Source of the DNA: Lysobacterales bacterium
Lineage (GTDB): Bacteria > Pseudomonadota > Gammaproteobacteria > Xanthomonadales > UBA2363
Length of the DNA: 64,000 bases
Assembly (NCBI GenBank): GCA_019634735.1
Contig: JAHCAT010000004.1
Coordinates: 62,001-126,000, forward strand
Direction: 5' to 3'
The translations under genes were made by a program, and so were the position numbers. The notes under the pieces were generated by a model that saw only the letters and a program-made list of their open reading frames with translations, did no database searches and was not told the origin of the DNA. Below, one piece after another: positions 28,082-36,712 of the stretch (within the stretch, counting starts at the first letter, position 1; each line of letters begins with the position of its first letter).

Positions 28082-29610
28082 TGCGGTGCGAAGAAAGCGG
28101 TTTCGTGCCGGACCACCACGGGCGGCTCGTCCAGGCGGGTGACCACCACGGTGACGTCGTGCCGGCCGCGCAGCGCGGCCGGGGCGCGCAGCGTGACCGG
28201 CAGTTCGAGGGTGGCCTCGGGCGCCAGGGTGCGCTCGACCGGCGCGCCTGCCATGGTCACCCCGTCCGGTGCGTCGATGCTGATGCGCACGAGGCGGTCG
28301 ACGGTGTCCTTGTTGGAGATCTTCAGGGTGTAGGCGTTCTCTGTGCCGCCGTCGCCCAGCACCCGGTACAGGGCGTTGCGGTCGCGCAGCACGTCGAGCA
28401 GCAGGGGCGAGCGCTGGCTGATGCCCCAGGCCCAGGCGACCAGCAGGGCGAGCAGCAGTGTCGCATAGACGGCGATCCGCGGCCGCAGTACGCGGCTGTC
28501 CTTGCCGTCGACGGCGTTCTGGGTCGTGAAGCGCACCAGTCCGCGTGGATAGCCCAGCTTGTCCATCACGCCGTCGCAGGCGTCGACGCAGGCCGCGCAG
28601 GCGATGCACTCGTACTGCAGGCCGTTGCGGATGTCGATGCCGGTCGGGCAGACCTGCACGCAGATGGTGCAGTCGATGCAGTCGCCGAGGTCTTCCGGTG
28701 CGGCCACCACCGGCGCGCCCTCGTCCGGCAGGTCGAGCAGGCCGGTGGTGACGCGCACGCCGCCGCGCTGCGCTTCCTGGCGTGCGGCGCGGACCACCGC
28801 GGCCTGCGCCGGCGCCAGCGGCAGCAGGCCACGGGCGCGCTCGAGCACGCTGGCCAGGCCGCGCTTGCGGGCGCCGCGCGGTTCGCCGCGCAGCGGGTCG
28901 TAGGCGATCACCAGCGTGTTGCGGTCGAACATCGCGCTCTGGAAGCGCGCGTAGGGGCACATGTACTTGCAGACCTGCTCGCGCAGGAAGCCGGCGTTGC
29001 CCCAGGTCGCCAGCGCGTAGAACAGCACCCAGAAGGTCTCCCAGCCGCCCCACTGAAAGGGAACCAGGCGCGCGCCCAGCTCGCGAATCGGCGTGAAGAA
29101 GCCGACGAAGGTGAAGCCGGTCCACAGGGCCAGCACCAGCCACAGGCCGTGCTTGGCGAACTTGCGGCGGAGCTTGTCCAGGCTCCAGGGCGCGGCATCC
29201 AGGCGCATGCGTTCGCGGCGGTCGCCCTCGATCCAGCGCTCGATGCGGATGAACACCTCGGTCCAGACCGTCTGCGGACAGGCGAACCCGCACCACAGCC
29301 GGCCGGCCAGGGCCGTGAAGAAGAACAGGCTGAGCCCGGCCATGATCAGCAGCAGGGCCAGGAAGATGAAATCCTGCGGCCAGAACACCAGGCCGAAGAT
29401 GTAGAACTTGCGCGCCGGCAGGTCGAACAGCACGGCCTGGCGGCCGTCGAAGGACAGCCAGGGGAACACGTAGAACATGCCCAGCAGCCAGATCACCGCG
29501 GCGATGCGCAGACGCTGGAAGCGGCCATCGGTCTCCCGCGGGTAGACCTTGCCCTCCGACTGGTAGAGCGATTCGCCGCGCTCGACGCGGATGTCGATCG
29601 ATCCGGACAT
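28078..29610 (-). CDS. ccoG: cbb3 assembly iron-sulfur protein CcoG (FixG/RdxA)
   Basis: This 510-residue inner-membrane protein has about five helices and two [4Fe-4S] ferredoxin motifs: CIDCTICVQVCPTGIDIRNG and CIACAACVDACDGVMDKLG. The polyferredoxin CGFACPQTVWTEVF and KYMCPYARFQS segments mark the family. CcoG acts as a cupric reductase in cbb3 biogenesis in species where it has been tested. The C-terminal Ig-like FixG domain (GTENAYTLKISNKDT...RLVRISID) is complete. Confidence 0.93.
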   Translation of the reverse strand: MSGSIDIRVERGESLYQSEGKVYPRETDGRFQRLRIAAVIWLLGMFYVFPWLSFDGRQAVLFDLPARKFYIFGLVFWPQDFIFLALLLIMAGLSLFFFTALAGRLWCGFACPQTVWTEVFIRIERWIEGDRRERMRLDAAPWSLDKLRRKFAKHGLWLVLALWTGFTFVGFFTPIRELGARLVPFQWGGWETFWVLFYALATWGNAGFLREQVCKYMCPYARFQSAMFDRNTLVIAYDPLRGEPRGARKRGLASVLERARGLLPLAPAQAAVVRAARQEAQRGGVRVTTGLLDLPDEGAPVVAAPEDLGDCIDCTICVQVCPTGIDIRNGLQYECIACAACVDACDGVMDKLGYPRGLVRFTTQNAVDGKDSRVLRPRIAVYATLLLALLVAWAWGISQRSPLLLDVLRDRNALYRVLGDGGTENAYTLKISNKDTVDRLVRISIDAPDGVTMAGAPVERTLAPEATLELPVTLRAPAALRGRHDVTVVVTRLDEPPVVVRHETAFFAPQ

Positions 29611-29613
29611 TGC

Positions 29614-29919
29614 TCAGTCGCGTCCCGGTCCGGGTGGACGATTGAAGCGGCGCGCCGGCCGCAGCAGGATCCAGGTGAACAGGCTGGAGGCCGCGGTGGC
29701 CAGCCAGAACGCGAAGAAGCCCAGGGTGTAGCCGGCCTCGCGACCGATCGGCAGGTCCACGAAGCTGATGTCGCGCAGGTCGATCGGATCGACGAAGGCG
29801 AACAGCACCATGGTCGCCACGCCGGCCGTGAAGAAGCTCGGCCACAGGATCGCCCCGAGCCGCTGCGCCAGCGGCCGGGGCGGGTGGTCGATCACGGGGT
29901 CGGGCCCGGGCCCGGTCAC
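29614..29919 (-). CDS. Small membrane protein between ccoP and ccoG
   Basis: This protein of about 101 residues has two predicted helices (AILWPSFFTAGVATMVLFAF and AGYTLGFFAFWLATAASSLF) and a basic C-terminus (RPARRFNRPPGPGRD). The GTG start overlaps the ccoP stop (GTGA); an internal GTG (VIDHPPRPL) at 29895 is an alternative. It is translationally coupled inside the cbb3 cluster, so a role in oxidase assembly or stability is likely by context only. No named family could be assigned. Confidence 0.7.
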   Translation of the reverse strand: MTGPGPDPVIDHPPRPLAQRLGAILWPSFFTAGVATMVLFAFVDPIDLRDISFVDLPIGREAGYTLGFFAFWLATAASSLFTWILLRPARRFNRPPGPGRD

Positions 29920-30827
29920 GGCGCGCCGCCGGCGTCCGCCGGATTGGACTGCGCCCAGACCCAGGCGGCGACCAGGCGGGCGCGGATCGGCCCGATGATG
30001 TCGCGGTGCGCGGGCATCTGGCCGTGGCGGCCGTGCTCGATGGCGTAGCGGATGCTGTCGACGCTGCCGCCGTACGTCCACACGTTGTCGGTGAGGTTGG
30101 GGGCGCCGAGCAGGGGGTTGCCCTTGCCGTCGATGCCGTGGCAGGCGGCGCACAGGGTATCGAAGCGACGCTTGCCGCTGGCCGCCATGCCGGGGCTGAC
30201 GCGCTGGCCGGACAGGCTCTGCACGTAGACCGCGGTCTCGGTGATGGCCAGGTCGGAGCCCAGCGCCGCGCCCATCGGCGGCATCAGCCCCTCGCGGCCA
30301 TCCATGATCGACGCCAGGATGGTGTCCGGATCGCCGCCCCACTGCCAGTCGCCGTCGACCAGGCTGGGGAAGCCGAGCGCGCCCCGCGCGTCGCTGCCGT
30401 GGCACATCGCGCAGTGGTTTGCGAACACCGAGCGGCCCAGGCGCAGGCCCTCCTCGTCGCGGGCGATGGCCGCCACGGGCATCGACTCGAAACGCGCGAA
30501 CAGCGGCGCCAGGCGCGCCTCGTTCTCTTCGCGCTGGGCGTCGTGCTCGCCCTGCGATGTCCAGCCGCTGGTGCCGGGCAGGCCGCCCAGTCCCGGGTAC
30601 CAGATCAGGTAGGCGATGCTGAACACGATGGTGATGTAGAACAGGTACAGCCACCAGCGCGGCAGCGGCTTGTTGTATTCGCGGATCGCGCCCTCGTCCC
30701 AGGCGTGGCCGGTGGTCTCGCCTTCGCCGGCGGCGGGCGCACGGCCGGTCCACCACAGCAGAACGACGCAGCCGACGATGTTGATCGCGACCAGGACAAT
30801 GATCCAGGTGGTCCAGGCGGTACTCAT
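29916..30827 (-). CDS. ccoP: cbb3-type cytochrome c oxidase subunit III (diheme CcoP)
   Basis: This 303-residue membrane-anchored diheme cytochrome c passes electrons to CcoN. It has an N-terminal helix (WIIVLVAINIVGCVVLLWW), a second helix (YLFYITIVFSIAYLIWYPGL), and two heme c sites CAMCHG and CAACHG with downstream methionine ligands (LMPPMGAAL; GQMPAHRDII). Start and stop overlap ccoQ and the next small gene, so it belongs to one transcript. Confidence 0.95.
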   Translation of the reverse strand: MSTAWTTWIIVLVAINIVGCVVLLWWTGRAPAAGEGETTGHAWDEGAIREYNKPLPRWWLYLFYITIVFSIAYLIWYPGLGGLPGTSGWTSQGEHDAQREENEARLAPLFARFESMPVAAIARDEEGLRLGRSVFANHCAMCHGSDARGALGFPSLVDGDWQWGGDPDTILASIMDGREGLMPPMGAALGSDLAITETAVYVQSLSGQRVSPGMAASGKRRFDTLCAACHGIDGKGNPLLGAPNLTDNVWTYGGSVDSIRYAIEHGRHGQMPAHRDIIGPIRARLVAAWVWAQSNPADAGGAP

Positions 30828-30976
30828 GGCGATTTTCCGTTGTCGTCATCCAGGGGCAGGCGGGACGCCTGCTCGAAGTCCTTCTTGCGCTTGCCGCTCC
30901 AGGCCCAGGCGACCAGGCCGAGGAAGGCCAGCAGCAGCACCGCGGTCACGATGCCGTTGAACACGCCGGCGCTCAT
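30824..30976 (-). CDS. ccoQ: cbb3 oxidase subunit CcoQ
   Basis: This 50-residue single-span protein (GIVTAVLLLAFLGLVAWAWSG) carries the charged KRKKDFEQASRLPLDDD tail typical of CcoQ/FixQ. It stabilises the CcoNOP complex. It lies 5 bp after ccoO, and its stop overlaps the ccoP start. Confidence 0.9.
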   Translation of the reverse strand: MSAGVFNGIVTAVLLLAFLGLVAWAWSGKRKKDFEQASRLPLDDDNGKSP

Positions 30977-30981
30977 CACGG

Positions 30982-31596
30982 TCACCGCGTCCTGGGCGCG
31001 TGCCGGCCCAGGCCCTGCAGGTAGGCGATCACGGCGTCCATCTCGGTCTTGCCGGCCAGCGCCGACGGCGCGCCGTCGATCTGCTCGTCGGTGTACGGGT
31101 CGCCGATCATGCGCAGCGCGCGCATCCGCCGCTGCACGTCGCTGCCGTCCAGTTGCCGCCGGGCCAGCCACGGGTAGGACGGCATGTTCGACTCCGGCAC
31201 GACGTCGCGCGGATTGATCAGGTGGACCCGGTGCCATTCGTCGCTGTAGCGGCCGCCGACACGGGCCAGGTCGGGGCCGGTGCGCTTGCTGCCCCACTGG
31301 AACGGCCGGTCGTACACCGACTCGCCGGCCATCGAATAGTGGCCGTAGCGCTCGGTCTCGAAGCGCAGGGTGCGCACCATCTGCGAATGGCAGTTGTAGC
31401 AGCCCTCGCGGATGTAGACGTCGCGGCCGGCCAGCTCCAGCGGCGGGTAGGGCTCGACGCCCGGCAGGGGCTCGATCGCCTCGGCCTGGTACATCAGGGG
31501 GATGATCTGCGCCAGTCCCCCGAAGGACACCGCGATGACGATCAGGATCATCATCAGGCCGACGTTCTTCTCGACCTTCTCGTGGCTCTTGCTCAT
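30982..31596 (-). CDS. ccoO: cbb3-type cytochrome c oxidase subunit II (CcoO)
   Basis: This 204-residue monoheme cytochrome c has one N-terminal helix ([20 protein letters not shown]). The heme c site is [12 protein letters not shown], and the distal methionine segment lies in [11 protein letters not shown]. The [20 protein letters not shown] stretch is strongly conserved in CcoO. A GGAGA ribosome site precedes the ATG. It is 14 bp downstream of ccoN. Confidence 0.95.
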   Translation of the reverse strand: MSKSHEKVEKNVGLMMILIVIAVSFGGLAQIIPLMYQAEAIEPLPGVEPYPPLELAGRDVYIREGCYNCHSQMVRTLRFETERYGHYSMAGESVYDRPFQWGSKRTGPDLARVGGRYSDEWHRVHLINPRDVVPESNMPSYPWLARRQLDGSDVQRRMRALRMIGDPYTDEQIDGAPSALAGKTEMDAVIAYLQGLGRHAPRTR

Positions 31597-31610
31597 GGGA
31601 TGCGGTCTCC

Positions 31611-33047
31611 TCAGGCGTGCGCGGCCACCGGGACCGGAACTTCGTCCGGCACCCTGCGGGAAAGCGTCCAGGTCTTCCAGGTGTTCCAGGCCATCAACAG
31701 CATGCCGGCGATCACCAGCAGGCCGCCGAGCAGGCGCACCAGGTAGTACGGGTAGGTCGCCACCAGCGACTCCACGAAGGTGTAGGTCAGGGTGCCGTCA
31801 TCGTTGGTGGCGCGCCACATCAGGCCCTGCATGACGCCGGCGATCCACATCGACGCCGCGTACAGCAGCACGCCGATGGTGTGCATCCAGAAGTGCACGT
31901 CGATCAGCTTGGTCGAGTACATCGCCTTGGTGCCGAACACCCAGGGGTAGAGCATGTACATGGCGCCGATCGAGATCATCGCCACCCAGCCCAGGGCCCC
32001 GGAGTGCACGTGGCCGATCGTCCAGTCGGTGTAGTGGCTGAGCGCGTTGACGGTCTTGATCGACATCATCGGGCCCTCGAAGGTCGACATCATGTAGAAC
32101 GAGATGGCGACCACCATGAACTTGATGATGGGATCGGTGCGCAACTTGTACCAGGCGCCGCTCAGGGTCATGATGCCGTTGATGCCGCCGCCCCAGCTCG
32201 GCGCCAGCAGGATCAGCGAGAACACCATGCCCAGCGACTGCGCCCAGTCCGGCAGCGCGGTGTACTGCAGGTGGTGCGGGCCGGCCCACATGTAGATTGC
32301 GATCAGCGCCCAGAAGTGCACGATCGACAGCCGGTAGGAGTACACCGGCCGGCCGACCTGCTTGGGCACGAAGTAGTACATCATTCCGAGGAAGCCCGCG
32401 GTCAGGAAGAAGCCGACCGCGTTGTGCCCGTACCACCACTGCACCATCGCATCGACGGCGCCGGAGTAGACCGGGTAGGACTTGCCCAGCCCGGCCGGGA
32501 TCCAGATGTTGTTGAAGATGTGCAGGATCGCGACCGTGATGATGAAGGCGCCGTAGAACCAGTTGGCCACGTAGATGTGCTTGATCCTGCGCCGCATGAT
32601 GGTGCCGAAGAACACCACCGCGTAGGCCACCCAGACCAGGGTGATCAGGATGTCGATCGGCCATTCCAGCTCGGCGTACTCCTTGCCCTGGGTCAGGCCC
32701 AGCGGCAGGGTGATCGCGGCCAGCACGATGACCGCCTGCCAGCCCCAGAAGGTGAACGCCGCCAGGGGGCCGCCGAACAGCCGCGCGTGGCAGGTGCGTT
32801 GCACCACCCAGTAGCTGGTCGCGAACAGTGCGCTGCCGCCGAACGCGAAGATCACCGCGTTGGTGTGCAGCGGCCGCAGCCGGCCGTAGCTCAGCCACGG
32901 AATGTCGAAATTGAGGGCCGGCCAGTACAACTGGGCGGCAATCAGGACGCCGACCAGCATGCCGACGATGCCCCAGATCAGGGTCATGACGGCGAACTGG
33001 CGGACGACCTTGTCGTTGTAGCGCTCTACGGCGGCAGCGGTGGACAT
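31611..33047 (-). CDS. ccoN: cbb3-type cytochrome c oxidase catalytic subunit I (CcoN)
   Basis: This 478-residue heme-copper oxidase core has 12 or more helices. It reduces oxygen at low oxygen tension with high affinity. Histidine ligands are in [12 protein letters not shown] (heme b), [19 protein letters not shown] (heme b3/CuB; the catalytic Tyr follows), [13 protein letters not shown] (CuB pair) and [12 protein letters not shown] (high/low spin). The ATG at 33047 has GGAG nine bases upstream; an upstream TTG two codons earlier is unlikely. An FNR-type box ends 57 bp before the ATG, so oxygen-controlled expression is expected. Confidence 0.96.
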   Translation of the reverse strand: MSTAAAVERYNDKVVRQFAVMTLIWGIVGMLVGVLIAAQLYWPALNFDIPWLSYGRLRPLHTNAVIFAFGGSALFATSYWVVQRTCHARLFGGPLAAFTFWGWQAVIVLAAITLPLGLTQGKEYAELEWPIDILITLVWVAYAVVFFGTIMRRRIKHIYVANWFYGAFIITVAILHIFNNIWIPAGLGKSYPVYSGAVDAMVQWWYGHNAVGFFLTAGFLGMMYYFVPKQVGRPVYSYRLSIVHFWALIAIYMWAGPHHLQYTALPDWAQSLGMVFSLILLAPSWGGGINGIMTLSGAWYKLRTDPIIKFMVVAISFYMMSTFEGPMMSIKTVNALSHYTDWTIGHVHSGALGWVAMISIGAMYMLYPWVFGTKAMYSTKLIDVHFWMHTIGVLLYAASMWIAGVMQGLMWRATNDDGTLTYTFVESLVATYPYYLVRLLGGLLVIAGMLLMAWNTWKTWTLSRRVPDEVPVPVAAHA

Positions 33048-33103
33048 GGGCAAGGACTCCGGTGGATCGGCTGCAATGTTCTTCGATGGTCGGCGCGTGG
33101 GGC

Positions 33104-33117
33104 TTGACCTGGGTCAA
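33104..33117 (-). promoter_or_regulatory. FNR/Anr-type box upstream of ccoN
   Basis: TTGACCTGGGTCAA is a 14-bp dyad fitting the FNR half-site pattern TTGAY-N4-RTCAA. It lies 57 bp before the ccoN ATG, the right distance for activation of the ccoNOQP operon. The other bases of this 250-bp gap (33048-33297) show no gene. Confidence 0.8.
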
Positions 33118-33297
33118 GGGTACCCCCGGGTGGCGGTCAAGGGGCGCGCGAACCGGCGCGGGAAGCGGTGCGACCGCGCTGGCGCGCGGCCCCCCGCCCG
33201 GGCCTTCCATGGCCCGCCAGGCTGGCCCGTCGGCGGTCGCGCCGGCCTGGCCCGCGCCGGTCCGGCGCCGTCAACTCACGGAGTGCGCCGCAACCGG

Positions 33298-33915
33298 TCA
33301 GAAGCGGTAGCCGACGTAGGCGCCGAACACGATCGGATCGATGTTCACGGTGCCGACATCGGCGCCGTTGACGCGGACCTTGGTGTCGATGTCGATCCAG
33401 CGGGCGTCGAAGCCGACCAGCCACTTGTCCGAGACCCGGAAGTCGATGCCGGCGTGGGCGGCCAGGCCCCAGGACGCGCCGAGGTCCAGGTCGGTGCCGG
33501 CGATCGGGCCGGCGCTGCGTTCACCGGAGAACAGCGTGTAGTTGATGCCGGCGCCCAGATAGGGCTGCACGGTGCCGCGCGGATTGAAATGCCATTGCAG
33601 GGAGACGGTCGGCGGCAGGTGCTTGGTCGAGCCGGCGTGCGTGCCGTTGAGCTTGATGTTGTGTTTGAACGGCAGCGAGGCCAGGACGTCGAGGCCCAGG
33701 TTGTCGGTCAGCATCCACTCGGCCGCGAAGGTCGGCCGGGTGTTGGCGCCGACGTCGACGGCGAGTGCGCCCGCGGCGAGCGTGCCGTTGTCGGACTTCG
33801 GGTCGACCGTGTGCGCGCCGACGCGCAGGATCAGGTCGCCTTTCTCGTGGGCGCGGGCGGCAGGGGCGGCCGCCAGCGCGGCCAGGACGGAAACGGCGAT
33901 CAGGGTGCGGATCAT
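33298..33915 (-). CDS. ompW: OmpW-family outer membrane beta-barrel protein
   Basis: This 205-residue protein has a signal peptide (MIRTLIAVSVLAALAAAPAARA). The mature N-terminus HEKGDLILRVGAHTVDPKSD is the OmpW hallmark, and the chain ends with the aromatic barrel strand VFGAYVGYRF. Internal alternating strands (LGLDVLASLPFKHNI, VQPYLGAGINYTLF) fit an eight-strand barrel. A GGAG site is seven bases before the ATG. A FNR-type dyad lies 72 bp upstream, consistent with ompW being oxygen-regulated in other proteobacteria. Confidence 0.9.
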   Translation of the reverse strand: MIRTLIAVSVLAALAAAPAARAHEKGDLILRVGAHTVDPKSDNGTLAAGALAVDVGANTRPTFAAEWMLTDNLGLDVLASLPFKHNIKLNGTHAGSTKHLPPTVSLQWHFNPRGTVQPYLGAGINYTLFSGERSAGPIAGTDLDLGASWGLAAHAGIDFRVSDKWLVGFDARWIDIDTKVRVNGADVGTVNIDPIVFGAYVGYRF

Positions 33916-33986
33916 GGTGGAGCTCCAGTTCGGATCGATGGATGGATCAACTGGCGCCACTATGCGCCTGCGTACGGAGGCGCCGC

Positions 33987-34000
33987 TTGACCCAGGTCAA
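33987..34000 (-). promoter_or_regulatory. FNR/Anr-type box upstream of ompW
   Basis: TTGACCCAGGTCAA (plus strand) is a 14-bp dyad in the 128-bp gap before ompW. On the minus strand a CATAGT -10-like hexamer follows about 25 bp downstream, giving class-II activator spacing. Confidence 0.75.
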
Positions 34001-34043
34001 GCGGCCGTACGCCAGGTCCGGCGGCGTCGCGCCGCCGTCGCGA

Positions 34044-34784
34044 TCAGTGCCGCAGGACGGGCAGGGCGAGGGATTCCAGGCGGCCCAGGTCGAGCAGCCG
34101 CAGGTCGCGCCGGTCGATCTGCGTCACGCCTTCGTCGCGGAACCGTCGCAGCACCCGGCTGACCGTCTCGGGTGCCAGGCGCAGGTAGTTGGCGATGTCG
34201 GTGCGTGGCATGGTCAGGTTGAACCGGGTCGGCGAGAAGCCGCGCCGCGCGTAGCGGCGCGACAGCGACAGCAGGAACGCGGCCATCCGCTCGTCGGCGC
34301 TGAAGTCGCCCGAGAGCAGGGCGGCCTTGCCGATGTCCTCGCTGAGCAGCCGGAACAGCCGGGACTGCAGGTCGGGGATCAGCGCGGCCAGCTCGCTCAT
34401 GCGCCGGAACGAGAACCGGCACAGCACCACCGGCTCAAGCGCCACGGCGTTGCAGGGGAAGGACTGGGTATGGATGGCGTTGAGGCCGACCACTTCGCCG
34501 GGCAGGTGGAAGCCCAGCACCTGCTCGCGACCTTCCCGGTCGAGCACATAGGTCTTGACCGTGCCGCCCCGTACCGCGGCGATCGAATCGAACGGATCGC
34601 CCTCCCGGAAGATGTGCTGGCCTTCGGCGTACTGCGAGGTCTCGTCGACCAGCAGGGCCTCCACCTGGGCGACGACGTTCTCGTCGATGCCGTCGTTGCG
34701 GCACAGGTTGGTGAAGGCGCAGGTCGAGCAGGAGTGCGCGCGCCCGGTCGCGGCCTCCGGCAGCCGGGCCGGGTTCACGGCCAT
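34044..34784 (-). CDS. fnr: FNR/Anr-type oxygen-sensing transcription factor
   Basis: This 246-residue CRP/FNR-family activator has cysteines for an oxygen-labile [4Fe-4S] cluster at C19, C22 and C28 (CSTCAFTNLC), with a fourth in FPCNAVAL. The cyclic-nucleotide-binding-like barrel spans about 40-150, and a helix-turn-helix carries PETVSRVLRRF, whose E--SR recognises TTGAT half-sites. The ATG has GGAG nearby. It begins 28 bp after the hemN stop, so hemN-fnr is a likely operon, and the box before hemN implies autoregulation. The three FNR boxes nearby are plausible targets. Confidence 0.93.
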   Translation of the reverse strand: MAVNPARLPEAATGRAHSCSTCAFTNLCRNDGIDENVVAQVEALLVDETSQYAEGQHIFREGDPFDSIAAVRGGTVKTYVLDREGREQVLGFHLPGEVVGLNAIHTQSFPCNAVALEPVVLCRFSFRRMSELAALIPDLQSRLFRLLSEDIGKAALLSGDFSADERMAAFLLSLSRRYARRGFSPTRFNLTMPRTDIANYLRLAPETVSRVLRRFRDEGVTQIDRRDLRLLDLGRLESLALPVLRH

Positions 34785-34812
34785 GGCCGCTCCGCGCCGG
34801 CGTGGCCGGCGT

Positions 34813-36207
34813 TCACACCGCGCGCGAGTACCGGGCCGGCACCTGGGCGGGTTGCTGCAGGTAGCGGTCGAAACATGCGCAGATGATACGCAGCAGCAGC
34901 CGGCCGCGCGAGGTGGCGCGGATCCGGCCCTGGCCGACCGCCACCAGGCCGTCCGCCGCCAGGGCCGTGAGCCGCGCCAGGTCCGGGGCGAAATAGCTTT
35001 CGAAATCAATCCCGTGGCGATCCTCGACGGCCGCGATCTCGACCTCGCCCTGGCAGATCAGGCGCTGGATGACGTCGGCACGCAGCAGGTCGTCGGCATC
35101 CAGTCGCAGGCCGCGCCACACCGGCAGGCGGCCGGCGTCGATCGCCGCCTCCCAGGCCGGCAGTTCGCGGGGATTCTGGCTGTAGGTCGCGCCGATATGG
35201 CTGATCGAGCTGACGCCCAGCCCGACCAGGTCGCAGTTGGCGTGGGTGGTGTAGCCCATGAAGTTGCGGTGCAGATCGCCGCGCGCCTGGGCGCGGGCAA
35301 GGTCGTCATCCGGCAGCGCGAAGTGGTCCATGCCGACGTAGACGTAGCCGGCGGCGGTCAGCCGTTCGATGGCCAGCGCCAGCAACGCCAGCTTGTCCTC
35401 GGGCGCCGGCAGGTCGGCCTCGTCGATCTGGCGTTGTGCCTTGAACAGGTCCGGCAGGTGCGCATAGCTGTAGACCGCCAGGCGGTCCGGACGGACCTCG
35501 ACGATGCGGTCGAGGGTGCGGGCGAAGCCGTCGCGGGTCTGCCGGGGCAGGCCGTAGATCAGGTCGACGTTGACCGAGCGGAAGCCGCTGTCCCGGCAGG
35601 CCCTGATCACCTCCAGGGTTTCGGCCTCGGTCTGGATGCGGTTGACCGCGCGCTGCACGTCCGGATCGAAGTCCTGGACGCCCAGGCTGGCGCGATTGAG
35701 GCCGGCGCGAGCGAGCTGGGCGATCGCGCCCGGGCCGACCGTGCGCGGGTCGAGTTCGATCGAGAAGTCGCGGCCGGGGTCCCGGCTGAAGCTGAAGTGC
35801 TGTCCCAGGCTCTCGATGACCTCGGTCAGCTGGTCCGGCGACAGGAAATTGGGCGTGCCGCCGCCGAAGTGCAGTTGCACCACCTCGCGGTCGCGGTCGA
35901 ACAGCGGCGCCAGCAGCGCCGCCTCGCGGACCAGGCGCGTGACATAGGGTGCCGAGCGGCTGAGGTCGCGCGTGATTACCCGGTTGCAGCCGCAGTAGAA
36001 GCACGGGCTGACGCAGAACGGCACATGCACGTAGAGCGACAGCCGCTGCGGGATCGGGTCGTCGTTGCTTTCCCGGGCGGCGCGCTCCAGGTCGCCGGCA
36101 TCGAAGCCGGACTGGAACTGCGGTGCGGTCGGGTAGGAGGTATAGCGCGGACCGGGCCGGTCGTAGCGGCGCAGCAGGCCTGCATCGAAGGTGGGGACGG
36201 CGATCAT
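34813..36207 (-). CDS. hemN: Oxygen-independent coproporphyrinogen III dehydrogenase
   Basis: This 464-residue radical-SAM enzyme makes protoporphyrinogen IX for heme when oxygen is scarce. The cluster motif is CVSPCFYC (C65, C69, C72) followed by GCN. Other HemN features include PRYTSYPTAPQF at the N-terminus, VQLHFGGGTPNFLSPDQL, SIELDPRT, and a C-terminal HemN domain (NFMGYTTH...LGVSSISHIG). The start at ATG 36207 leaves the FNR-type dyad upstream; a TTG lying within the dyad was rejected as start. It is first in a two-gene operon with fnr. Confidence 0.95.
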   Translation of the reverse strand: MIAVPTFDAGLLRRYDRPGPRYTSYPTAPQFQSGFDAGDLERAARESNDDPIPQRLSLYVHVPFCVSPCFYCGCNRVITRDLSRSAPYVTRLVREAALLAPLFDRDREVVQLHFGGGTPNFLSPDQLTEVIESLGQHFSFSRDPGRDFSIELDPRTVGPGAIAQLARAGLNRASLGVQDFDPDVQRAVNRIQTEAETLEVIRACRDSGFRSVNVDLIYGLPRQTRDGFARTLDRIVEVRPDRLAVYSYAHLPDLFKAQRQIDEADLPAPEDKLALLALAIERLTAAGYVYVGMDHFALPDDDLARAQARGDLHRNFMGYTTHANCDLVGLGVSSISHIGATYSQNPRELPAWEAAIDAGRLPVWRGLRLDADDLLRADVIQRLICQGEVEIAAVEDRHGIDFESYFAPDLARLTALAADGLVAVGQGRIRATSRGRLLLRIICACFDRYLQQPAQVPARYSRAV

Positions 36208-36241
36208 GGCGCCAGTGTCCGTCGCCGCCCGCCCTGCCGCC

Positions 36242-36255
36242 TTGATCCGCGTCAA
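36242..36255 (-). promoter_or_regulatory. FNR/Anr-type box upstream of hemN
   Basis: TTGATCCGCGTCAA is the closest of the three dyads to the FNR consensus (an exact TTGAT half). It ends 35 bp before the hemN ATG, so any transcript activated from it has a very short leader. It lies at one edge of a 348-bp gap (36208-36555), so it could also act on the rightward transcript. Confidence 0.75.
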
Positions 36256-36433
36256 GTGGCGGCCGTGGCCCTTCAGCCTGGATGTCTCATGAGACCGCTA
36301 CTGCGGCCGCCGAGCTTCGCGCCGGCCTCGCGACGCGCCCTCACGAAACTTCCAGGCCAGCCGGTCGTTGTTGCAGCGCGGCGTGACACGACCGCGCCGG
36401 CTGCGGAAAGTTCCGGTACCCAGGGGAGGGTAG

Positions 36434-36463
36434 CCCGTCGTGACTCCGGTCCGACGGGTTTTT
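36434..36463 (+). terminator. Rho-independent terminator-like hairpin in the DUF3096 leader
   Basis: A perfect 7-bp stem CCCGTCG/CGACGGG with an 11-base loop is followed directly by TTTTT. It lies 93 bp before the 36556 ATG with no plus-strand gene before it. It therefore either ends a small RNA starting around 36260-36400 or works as an attenuator. The stretch before it (GGGGAGGGTAGCCC) and GGGCAGACC near the ATG faintly recall yybP-ykoY riboswitch elements; this is weak. Confidence 0.55.
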
Positions 36464-36555
36464 CATTTCCGGTGGCGCCTGCGGCCCGGACCCTTGCCAG
36501 CGTCGCCCTCGGCGGTCATGGTGTCGGCGCCAGACGGGCAGACCAAGGAGACGCC

Positions 36556-36690
36556 ATGACCCTGCATTTCGAACTGAACGCCCTGATCGCACTGATCGCC
36601 GGCATCCTGATCCTGATCCGCCCCCGCCTGCTCAACTACATCGTCGCGATCTACCTGATCGTGATCGGCGTGCTCGGCCTGATCCGCTGA
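36556..36690 (+). CDS. DUF3096 mini membrane protein
   Basis: This 44-residue hydrophobic protein has two closely packed helices (FELNALIALIAGILILIRP and LLNYIVAIYLIVIGVLGLIR). The LNYIVAIYLIVIGxLGL pattern marks the DUF3096 family of small inner-membrane proteins, with no known function. AAGGAG five bases before the ATG is a strong ribosome site. It is 22 bp before glnE and likely on the same transcript, which is preceded by a terminator-like hairpin. Confidence 0.85.
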   Translation: MTLHFELNALIALIAGILILIRPRLLNYIVAIYLIVIGVLGLIR

Positions 36691-36712
36691 CCGAAAACCC
36701 GGTCGCCGGACC

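Noticed and set aside
33048..33053. TTG start for ccoN two codons upstream
   Set aside because: The ATG at 33047 has a correctly spaced GGAG and matches the family N-terminus.
36420..36555. A firm call of a yybP-ykoY manganese riboswitch
   Set aside because: Only two short motif-like pieces are present. The conserved core between them could not be aligned, and DUF3096/GlnE are not usual targets.
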